The notes below the pieces were generated by a model, which made no database searches, had not been told where the DNA came from, and saw nothing but the letters and a program-made list of their open reading frames with translations. Below, one piece after another: positions 7,858 to 14,800 of a DNA stretch of 64,000 nucleotides (positions are counted from its first letter, which is position 1; every line of letters starts with the position of its first letter). Where the stretch lies: the NCBI RefSeq assembly GCF_004339015.1, contig NZ_SMFQ01000002.1, positions 807,351-871,350 on the forward strand. Reading direction: 5' to 3'. The DNA is from Cocleimonas flava. Lineage in GTDB: Bacteria > Pseudomonadota > Gammaproteobacteria > Thiotrichales > Thiotrichaceae. A program made the position numbers and the translations under genes.

Positions 7858-8538
7858 ATGCATATTGACGAAAGAGCCAAAGACAAAGAACCCGCATCGA
7901 AGGCAGAAAAGTATTTTGTGATTATTCTGAGCCTCGCTTTTCTATTTATGATGAGCATGGAAATACTCAGTAATTACGAACCTAAAAAATTAGGCGCATT
8001 GTTGTTTGTGGTGTTCTGGATTCCATTATTATTTATTCATGAATTCGGGCACGCCATTATGGCGAAGATGCTTGGTTGGCGTATTGACAGAACCGTTATT
8101 GGCTTTGGTCGCATTCTAGCGCAAACGCGCTTACTTGGTGCTCCCATGGAAATACGCACGATTCCGCTTGAAGGTTTTGTGCAGATTGCACCCAAAACAA
8201 CCCATTTAGCACGTTATAAACATGCACTGATTTACTTCGCTGGCCCTGGCATAGAGCTCCTTCTATTCTTTCTCATTTTTATCTATCTCGGCGGGGCTGA
8301 AGGATTCTTTTCCATTAGCAATGACTATATGCGCATTGCTCTACAAAGCTTTGCTTTTGCCGCACTTGCTGGCGCGGTCATCAATTTAATTCCCATCGGT
8401 ATAATCACTAAAGACGGCAGCACACCAAACGATGGAATGGGAATCCTATTGTGTTTGTTTTCAACGGGAATGGATTACGAGCTGTGGATACGTGAATCTG
8501 AAGAAGAGCGAAAAAAGGACAATAGCGCCCCATTTTAG
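7858..8538 (+). CDS. M50 (site-2 protease-like) membrane metallopeptidase
   Basis: About 226 residues. After a polar N-terminus come TM segments at about 20-38 and 48-65; the latter contains HEFGH, the zinc-binding HExxH of M50 intramembrane proteases, followed by KMLGWRIDRTVIGFGR. Further TMs lie near 125-145 and 165-190, and a second metal-ligand region is plausible near PNDGMG. There is no PDZ domain, so this is a minimal family member. The start is uncertain: ATG 7825 overlaps a strong -10 element, so 7858 is preferred although neither has a good ribosome binding site. Substrate unknown. Confidence 0.75.
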   Translation: MHIDERAKDKEPASKAEKYFVIILSLAFLFMMSMEILSNYEPKKLGALLFVVFWIPLLFIHEFGHAIMAKMLGWRIDRTVIGFGRILAQTRLLGAPMEIRTIPLEGFVQIAPKTTHLARYKHALIYFAGPGIELLLFFLIFIYLGGAEGFFSISNDYMRIALQSFAFAALAGAVINLIPIGIITKDGSTPNDGMGILLCLFSTGMDYELWIRESEEERKKDNSAPF

Positions 8539-8607
8539 TGATTTTAAATGGGTGAGTTGCTTATGAGTGAATGATTTGAGTACTTTTGGAAACTAAAGCA
8601 GGAGGGT

Positions 8608-8640
8608 AAGTCACCCCCCTACTTTGAGGCCTTTTTTTAA
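8608..8640 (+). repeat. C6 hairpin repeat, copy 4 of 19
   Basis: Core GTCACCCCCCTACTTT followed by GAGGCCTTTTTTT. It lies between the convergent M50 peptidase and DUF815 ATPase genes, 30 bp from the latter's stop, where a bidirectional terminator would be useful. Confidence 0.85.
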
Positions 8641-8669
8641 ATCTGTCTGTTAAAGATTCTATAACCCTA

Positions 8670-9434
8670 TTAAGACTTCCATGAGTTAAAGAACTGCTGG
8701 GCGATACGCCCTGAACGACTGCCTCTTTCTCGCGCGAATCTGTCCGCCAGAACATGCATCTGCGCAATATCGTCTACCTCAATCTCGGCGAACAACATAT
8801 CAACAATCGAAAAGTATTCATCTTGAGTCATCGGGTAAAACGAAAGTGCTAAGCCGAAACGATCTACCAATGACATTTTTTCTTGTATGGTATCCGAATG
8901 ATGAATCTCACCCTCTACCAGTGCTGACTGCTCATTGTCTTTCATCTGCTCAGGAATAAGATGACGACGGTTCGATGTAGCGACAATCAATACATTTTTG
9001 GGCGGCTTTTCTATCGAACCTTGCAAGGTACTTTTTAGTTCTTTGTAGGTTGTTTCCCCCTCTTCAAAAGAGAGGTCGTCACAAAACACAATAAAACGAT
9101 AATCCAGATGTCGGATCTCGTCAGTAATATCGACTAAAAAATGCAAATCATCTTTTGATATTTCTATGACTCGTAAGCCTTTCTCATGATAAGAATTTAA
9201 AGCAGCTTTTACTAACGATGATTTTCCCGTGCCGCGCGCACCCCATAATAAAACATGATTATTTGGCTCAGATGCCATAAACCGTTCCAGATTTTCAGTA
9301 AAGGCATTTTTCTGCCTATCGATACACAGTAAGCGGTCCATATCCTGTAAATCGATATCCAACACTGGTTTTAATTGTTCTTTTCTAGATCGCCAGCTTG
9401 CAGCCAGTGTCTTACCCCAATCTATTCCTTCCAT
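8670..9434 (-). CDS. DUF815 family ATP-binding protein
   Basis: About 254 residues from the ATG at 9434, which has GAGGG six bases upstream; the frame stays open to 9494, but that extension would overlap the NtrC box of the next gene. Walker A is GARGTGKSS, Walker B FIVFCDDLSF, and a sensor-like IVATSNRRHL follows, as in AAA+ ATPases. The pattern MDRLLCIDRQK...NHVLLWGARGTGKSSLVKA is characteristic of DUF815. Its role is not established. It is divergent from the glutamine synthetase gene. Confidence 0.85.
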   Translation of the reverse strand: MEGIDWGKTLAASWRSRKEQLKPVLDIDLQDMDRLLCIDRQKNAFTENLERFMASEPNNHVLLWGARGTGKSSLVKAALNSYHEKGLRVIEISKDDLHFLVDITDEIRHLDYRFIVFCDDLSFEEGETTYKELKSTLQGSIEKPPKNVLIVATSNRRHLIPEQMKDNEQSALVEGEIHHSDTIQEKMSLVDRFGLALSFYPMTQDEYFSIVDMLFAEIEVDDIAQMHVLADRFARERGSRSGRIAQQFFNSWKS

Positions 9435-9487
9435 TCCTATCCCTCTTTTGAAAAATGATTCATCTTGGTGCATTTTATGAAATACGC

Positions 9488-9502
9488 GCACCATTATTGT
9501 GC
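9488..9502. promoter_or_regulatory. NtrC binding site
   Basis: GCAC-CATTATT-GTGC matches the NtrC (GlnG) enhancer consensus GCAC-N7-GTGC in all eight fixed positions. It lies about 120 bp upstream of the sigma-54 promoter, a distance typical of NtrC enhancers at glutamine synthetase genes. Confidence 0.65.
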
Positions 9503-9617
9503 TTCTGTTATTTTTCAGAGCTCGCTTTTATGCTTAAGTTTAAGCATTCCTTATAGAATACCCCTATTTTTCCAAGACTTAGAGAAGAATAATTCTAAAC
9601 ACTACTGTATGATGGTT

Positions 9618-9633
9618 TGGCACAATAATTGCT
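9618..9633 (+). promoter_or_regulatory. Sigma-54 promoter of the GSIII gene
   Basis: TGGCAC-AATAA-TTGCT is a full match to the -24/-12 consensus TGGCAC-N5-TTGCW with correct GG-N10-GC spacing. Transcription should start near 9644, giving a leader of about 180 bases before the ATG at 9823. Confidence 0.8.
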
Positions 9634-9822
9634 AACCTTTATAGTGTTTAACTCTAAGTATATTAGCGAAAGAATAGAACATTTTATTCAAGTGCCATAC
9701 CCCTGATTTTCTGGTGCTTTACTTAGCTTTACACAACACAAAATACACAGATTATTGATGAGTTTTAGGTTGTTAGAATTTATCGATAGTTTTTAAGCAT
9801 TTAGATAAATAGGAGTATTGAA

Positions 9823-11997
9823 ATGAGTGGAAATGAGTCCCGCGCCCAAGCGGTTTTTCAAGTTACAAACAGCGAGCCGCTAAAGGTTAAGCCACCAAAG
9901 TCGCTAGATAAAATTTGGGCAACTGATGTTTTTACTTTAGTAAAGATGGAAGAAGCTTTATCTAAAAAAGCATTTAAGTCGATGAAGAAGACTGTCGAAA
10001 CTGGCGGTGCTTTAGATCCAGGAACTGCTGATGTTGTTGCTGCAGCAATGAAAGACTGGGCAATGTCTAAAGGCGCAAAATTCTATTCGCACATTTTCTA
10101 CCCAATGACTGGTGCATCAGCTGAGAAGCACGATGGATTCATTCTTTCTGATGCTAGCGGTAAAGCGATTACTGATTTCACAGGTAGTTTGTTAATCAAA
10201 GGCGAGCCAGACGGATCATCATTCCCGAATGGCAGCATCCGTATGACTAACGCTGCACGTGGTTATACTGCTTGGGATCCAACCAGCCCTGCATACATTA
10301 TGCATACTGATAATGGCGCAACTCTGATGATTCCATGTATCTTCATCTCATGGACAGGTGAAGCACTGGATAAGAAAGTACCTTTACTACGTTCTAACTC
10401 AGCGATGAACGACGCTGCACAGAAAGTACTTAAGTTAATGGGCGAAAAAGAAGTTGCTACATTAAACTCAAGCTGTGGTGCAGAGCAGGAATACTTCCTG
10501 GTTGATTCGAACTTCGCTAACCTACGTCCAGATTTACTACTTGCTGGTCGTACTTTATTCGGTGCTCCATCGGCTAAAGGCCAGGAGTTTGACGATCACT
10601 ACTTTGGTGCTATTCCACAACGTGTACAAAACTTCATGCAAGACACTGAAGATCAATTGTACCGTTTAGGTATCCCAGCAAAAACGCATCATAACGAAGT
10701 GGCACCTGGACAGTTTGAAATTGCTCCTTATTACGAAGCAGCAAACGTTGCGGCGGATCATCAGCAATTATTAATGACAATCTTCAAAAACACGGCGAAA
10801 AAGCACGGTTTTGATTGTTTATTCCACGAGAAGCCTTTCGCGGGTATCAATGGTTCTGGTAAACACGTTAACTGGTCTGTAGGTAACTCTACACAAGGTA
10901 ACTTACTTGACCCAGGCAAAACACCTCATGAGAACCTAAACTTCTTATTATTCTGTGGTGCTGTTATTCGTGGCGTTCACAAATTTGGTCCACTACTACG
11001 TGCTGTTATTGCATCTGCAGGTAATGATCACCGTTTAGGCGCTAATGAAGCACCTCCAGCAATTCTTTCTGTTTACCTTGGTTCTCAAATCGAAGAAATT
11101 TTTGAGCAAATCAGAGAAGGTAATCTAGATGGTACGGACGAAGGTGGCATCATGGATATGGGTCTGTCTCAAATCGTTCCATTTGCTAAAGATGCTGGCG
11201 ATCGTAACCGTACGTCTCCATTCGCATTCACTGGTAACCGCTTTGAATTCCGCGCGGTAGGATCAGAGCAATCAGTTTCTGGCCCATTAATCGCAATGAA
11301 TACCATGCTTGCTGATTCTTTGAACTGGATTGCTGATGAGCTTGAAACAGAACTAAAGTCTGCTTCTAACAATACTGCGGCTGTTATTGCAGTACTGAAG
11401 AAGCTTGTGACTGAGCATGGTGTAGCAATATTTGGTGGTGACGGTTACTCTTCAGAGTGGCATGAAGCTGCAGTTAAAGAACGTGGCCTGAAAAACCTAC
11501 CTACAACTGCTGATGCGCTTCCTTACCTTAAAGACGAAGCAATCAAAGAGCTATTCGCAAGCACAGGCGTATTGTCTGAAACTGAACTAGCAAGTCGCTT
11601 TGAAGTTTATGCAGAGCAGTACATCTTGTCGATTGAAGTTGAAGCTAAGCTAGTAATCAACATGGCTACAACCAGCATCTACCCAGCAGCTACTCGTTAC
11701 TTGTCTGACGTATCACTAGCATCATCATCTGCTTCTGAGTTAGGTATTGATCTGGATAAGACTGTTGCTACAAGCATTGCTGCTAACATTAATGGCATGA
11801 TGGCATCTGTTGATAAGCTTTCTGAAGCACTTGCGAAAGAAGACCATGCATCTGAAGAAGAGCACATGCAATTCTGTGCAAACACTATCAGAGGCCTTAT
11901 GGATGAAGTTCGTGGATATGCTGATGCACTTGAAAGTGAAGTTGCTGATGATCTATGGCCACTTCCAACCTATCAGGAAATGCTATTCATTAAGTAA
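9823..11997 (+). CDS. glnN: Glutamine synthetase type III
   Basis: A 724-residue enzyme, the usual size for GSIII and far longer than the roughly 470 residues of GlnA. It joins glutamate and ammonia using ATP. Visible GS motifs include CGAEQEYFLVD (metal site), HHNEVAPGQFEIAPYYEAAN, the glutamate/ATP region GINGSGKHVNWS and NRTSPFAFTGNRFEFRAVGS. The GSIII N-terminal domain and a long helical C-terminal domain flank the catalytic core. GGAG precedes the ATG by eight bases. A sigma-54 promoter and NtrC box upstream point to control by nitrogen limitation, and a terminator follows. GSIII is best known from Bacteroidota and cyanobacteria, so transfer into this lineage is possible. Confidence 0.95.
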   Translation: MSGNESRAQAVFQVTNSEPLKVKPPKSLDKIWATDVFTLVKMEEALSKKAFKSMKKTVETGGALDPGTADVVAAAMKDWAMSKGAKFYSHIFYPMTGASAEKHDGFILSDASGKAITDFTGSLLIKGEPDGSSFPNGSIRMTNAARGYTAWDPTSPAYIMHTDNGATLMIPCIFISWTGEALDKKVPLLRSNSAMNDAAQKVLKLMGEKEVATLNSSCGAEQEYFLVDSNFANLRPDLLLAGRTLFGAPSAKGQEFDDHYFGAIPQRVQNFMQDTEDQLYRLGIPAKTHHNEVAPGQFEIAPYYEAANVAADHQQLLMTIFKNTAKKHGFDCLFHEKPFAGINGSGKHVNWSVGNSTQGNLLDPGKTPHENLNFLLFCGAVIRGVHKFGPLLRAVIASAGNDHRLGANEAPPAILSVYLGSQIEEIFEQIREGNLDGTDEGGIMDMGLSQIVPFAKDAGDRNRTSPFAFTGNRFEFRAVGSEQSVSGPLIAMNTMLADSLNWIADELETELKSASNNTAAVIAVLKKLVTEHGVAIFGGDGYSSEWHEAAVKERGLKNLPTTADALPYLKDEAIKELFASTGVLSETELASRFEVYAEQYILSIEVEAKLVINMATTSIYPAATRYLSDVSLASSSASELGIDLDKTVATSIAANINGMMASVDKLSEALAKEDHASEEEHMQFCANTIRGLMDEVRGYADALESEVADDLWPLPTYQEMLFIK

Positions 11998-12012
11998 TAG
12001 TTAACTGATATT

Positions 12013-12041
12013 AAAAAAGGTCGCCTAGTGCGGCCTTTTTT
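12013..12041 (+). terminator. Intrinsic terminator of the GSIII gene
   Basis: AAAAAAGG-T-CGC, loop CTAGT, GCG-G-CCTTTTTT: a hairpin with A/T flanks on both sides, 15 bp after the stop. It lacks the C6 core, so the C6 family is distinct from ordinary terminators here. Confidence 0.8.
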
Positions 12042-12114
12042 GTACCTGTTAGTTTTTGCTTTAATAAACACAAGTAGGCACTACTCTAGAAATAATTTAG
12101 TAATAAGCAGGCAT

Positions 12115-12144
12115 AAAAAAAGACCGCAACTGCGGTCCTTTTTA
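12115..12144 (-). terminator. Intrinsic terminator of the CAP lipoprotein gene
   Basis: Perfect stem GACCGC/GCGGTC with loop AACT at 12122-12137, flanked by seven As on the left, which form the T-tract on the minus strand. It lies about 20 bp beyond the minus-strand gene's stop at 12161 and could act in both directions. Confidence 0.8.
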
Positions 12145-12160
12145 TCATTCAAGTTTAGGG

Positions 12161-14302
12161 CTAAGGTCGTCCAAAGTTCTGAGTCCAATAATGGGTATAT
12201 GTTGTTCCCGATTTACTGGATAAAGCCATTCCAACTTGAGTAACGTTTGCATCCATGACGTTTTTACAGTGGCCATCACTGTCCAACCAGGATTGAACAG
12301 CCTCTTCTGGTGTATCTCTTCCTGTTCCAGCTGAAACATTCTCAGATAATCTAGACCAGCTATATCCGTAAGTCGCAACTCTATCAGTCATGGTACTTTG
12401 CTTACTTAATGGATACCCGCTCCAGTCCGATACCGTGCCTGACCCATCATGAGAGAATGTATTGGTCTCCGTTAAATCCTGACTATGCTCATAAGCCGCT
12501 TTATAAAGTTTATCACTCCAGCTTACCGCAGGCGCAGCAGGGAAGCTTCCATACTCGCCACAAGATCTTGCTTGCGCTCTCGCTTCGTTAATTACCGCAA
12601 GATAGTTTTGCTGGGTTGATGCGGATAAAACAGGAATCTGATTATCCGAGCTTTCGATGATTGAAACACTGCGTGTTACCTCAATTGCTGAATTTCCAGC
12701 GGCATCAGAAACATTATAAGTAATCGTAAACGTCGTTCCTGGCGATGCACTGGTATTCACAGTATCACCAGCAATTAGAATTTTTGTCGTGATATTTCCA
12801 TCGCGGTCATCGTTCGCAGTCGCACCAGATTCAACATAGTTAGCACCCTGAATAACTTCAACGGTTGAAGGTCCGCTTAAGGTTATTACCGGATTTGTAG
12901 TATCAACCGCTGAAACCACATTTACCGTGCGAGTCACCTGAGAGGCTGCATTTCCAGTGGCATCCGTAACGTTATAAGTAATCGTAAACGATGTACCAGC
13001 GGCAGAATTGGTATTAACCGTATCACCCGCCACAATAATATTGGCTGTAATAGAACCGTCGGCATTATCAGACGCGGTTGCTCCCGCATCATTATAAGAT
13101 GCCCCCTGATCCACACTGACTGGATTTTCACCCAATAGCGATATCACCGGAGGTGTCGTATCAGACGTTGGTGCTGCGATGACTTGCACGTCCATTTCAT
13201 CAATAGAACTGTCACCATCATTATCAGTCACTTTTAAGGTTAAGGTGTCCGTTCCTGTATCCGTCGGTGTATAGGTGAATGAAGCTGATGTCGCCAAGAT
13301 AGTTGGCCCTTTGCTCCATTCATAGCTACTTATTGTTCCATCACTATCAGCACCACTTCCTGCGATTAATATACCTTTATTTACCTGGGTAACTTTATCT
13401 GCACCGGCATTCGCTGTAGGAGCTTTATTCGGTGTAAACGTGGCTTCGGTTACGACAATTTTGACCGTATCAGTCGCTTCACTTCCATCATTATCCAACA
13501 CTGACAATGTTAAAGTATCCGTACCAATTTCAGATGGCGTATAGAGAAACGTTGAAACGCTAGATAAAACGGTTCCATCGATTGACCATTCATACGCTGA
13601 TATCGAGCCATCACTATCTGTTCCACTTCCTACCATTTGAATCGATTGACCTACTTCTACTGTTTTATTACTACCTGCATTAGCGGTAGGTGCTTTATTC
13701 GGAACAGTCTGAACAGCGGTAACAACTAAAGAGATTGAATCACTGGCTTTAGCTCCATCGTTATCGGTCACAGTCAAGATTAATGAATCAGTACCTACTA
13801 TGGTTGGGGTATAAACAAAAGTTGCGGTCGTTGCCAAAACTTGATCATCTTTTTGCCATGAATATGAAACAATTTTTCCATCACTGTCAGTAGCAGTGCC
13901 GGTAATTTCTATGCTCTTGTTTACTTCTACCGTTTGATTTCCGCCAGCGCTAACTTCAGGAGAAATATTGACACCTAGCTGCGTAGTTAGGGCCTCTAAT
14001 TCACTGGTAGAGTCGACTTCTTCAGGAGATAGCTCTTTTACAACGTTGTTTAGCTCTGAAAGTGTTTCATTTGTTACACCTAAAACACCGGCTGCAACAT
14101 AATCATTTATAGTAGGAGCAGTATTACTTTCACCATTTGAATACGCTTTGATTTTCTCAATAGCAGACTCTTTTTCACTGTAGCCTCCGGATGGATCACT
14201 ATCAGCGCTACTGCTGCTTCCTCCTCCACCGCAAGCGGATAATGCGATTGTTATTAAAATAGATAGACTAGCCTGTAGAACATTCAACTTATTAAAATGC
14301 AC
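12161..14302 (-). CDS. Multidomain lipoprotein: PKD-like, HYR-like and CAP domains
   Basis: A 713-residue surface protein. The signal peptide ends in lipobox LSAC (C24) followed by a Gly/Ser linker. Three PKD-like repeats (about 110-375) each carry motifs such as ADSDGTISSYEW and TDTLTLKVTDNDG. Two HYR/DUF5011-like repeats follow, with PPVISLLG, GATASDNADG and FTITYNVTDATGN. The C-terminus (about 565-713) is a CAP/SCP domain: HSQDLTETNTFSHDGSG, SENVSAGT and VGMALS, with the CAP-type histidine and glutamate present. Such proteins may bind the cell surface or other proteins; the substrate is unknown. The repeats are similar to each other in DNA as well. Confidence 0.85.
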   Translation of the reverse strand: MHFNKLNVLQASLSILITIALSACGGGGSSSSADSDPSGGYSEKESAIEKIKAYSNGESNTAPTINDYVAAGVLGVTNETLSELNNVVKELSPEEVDSTSELEALTTQLGVNISPEVSAGGNQTVEVNKSIEITGTATDSDGKIVSYSWQKDDQVLATTATFVYTPTIVGTDSLILTVTDNDGAKASDSISLVVTAVQTVPNKAPTANAGSNKTVEVGQSIQMVGSGTDSDGSISAYEWSIDGTVLSSVSTFLYTPSEIGTDTLTLSVLDNDGSEATDTVKIVVTEATFTPNKAPTANAGADKVTQVNKGILIAGSGADSDGTISSYEWSKGPTILATSASFTYTPTDTGTDTLTLKVTDNDGDSSIDEMDVQVIAAPTSDTTPPVISLLGENPVSVDQGASYNDAGATASDNADGSITANIIVAGDTVNTNSAAGTSFTITYNVTDATGNAASQVTRTVNVVSAVDTTNPVITLSGPSTVEVIQGANYVESGATANDDRDGNITTKILIAGDTVNTSASPGTTFTITYNVSDAAGNSAIEVTRSVSIIESSDNQIPVLSASTQQNYLAVINEARAQARSCGEYGSFPAAPAVSWSDKLYKAAYEHSQDLTETNTFSHDGSGTVSDWSGYPLSKQSTMTDRVATYGYSWSRLSENVSAGTGRDTPEEAVQSWLDSDGHCKNVMDANVTQVGMALSSKSGTTYTHYWTQNFGRP

Positions 14303-14800
14303 GATGTACCTCGGGGTTTATTTTTATTGCTAAAATAATTTGAAGAGATGTTTTGAAAACCAATAAATATATTTTTATTATGTTGGTTTCCCACACAGAG
14401 AGGGTCTAACGACTCTTTCAGGCTTATTTTTGAGCCTTATCCGATTCATACTAGCAATTAAAAACACCCTCATCAAAACCATCCGACAAACGAAACATTA
14501 GCTGCTAAAGCACGAATAATCTTTTTTCTAAACTCGCTTCAAGTAACATGGTGTTACTCACGATAATCAAATTCGATGTTTAGTTATTATTGTCAAAGCC
14601 ACCCCCCCACCTTTCGGGCGTTTTTTCATCCCTTTTCTAAATGGCAAAACGTGCTGATGCGTGGCGAAATGGCAACTCATTTTTGTTTTTTAAAAATGAT
14701 ATTGCGATTTATGCTCTGTAAGGCACTTTCTATAGATTTAAGCTTGACCTGCTGGTATTTTTATTCAGAATAGCCACCCTGATTTTTAGGACTAAAACGC
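14303..14800. other. Gene-poor region before rapA
   Basis: About 500 bp without a supported gene. It holds hairpin AGGCT/AGCCT at 14420-14437, a perfect 7-bp inverted repeat AGTAACA/TGTTACT at 14542-14558, and C6 repeat copy 5 at 14595-14627. It must contain the promoters of both divergent flanking genes. A 26-codon frame at 14641 lacks a ribosome binding site. A small RNA ending at the C6 repeat is possible but not demonstrated. Confidence 0.5.
14595..14627 (+). repeat. C6 hairpin repeat, copy 5 of 19
   Basis: Variant core GCCACCCCCCCACCTTT (seven Cs and ACC in place of TAC), then CGGGCGTTTTTT. It lies between two divergent genes, about 290 bp upstream of the lipoprotein start and 170 bp upstream of rapA, with no stop codon nearby. 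Confidence 0.8.

Larger units (their letters stand above)
9435..9822. other. Divergent control region of the ATPase and GSIII genes
   Basis: Nearly 390 bp without a gene. It contains the NtrC box at 9488-9502, a half-site TGCACCAA on the minus strand near 9465-9472, and the sigma-54 promoter at 9618-9633. The predicted GSIII leader from about 9644 to 9822 is roughly 180 bases and AT-rich; I could not recognise a known riboswitch fold in it. Confidence 0.6.

Noticed and set aside
9644-9822. Glutamine riboswitch in the GSIII leader
   Set aside because: The leader is long enough, but I could not find the conserved bases of a known glutamine aptamer; sigma-54/NtrC control explains regulation.
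14641-14721. 26-codon open frame before rapA
   Set aside because: No ribosome binding site and no recognisable protein features.
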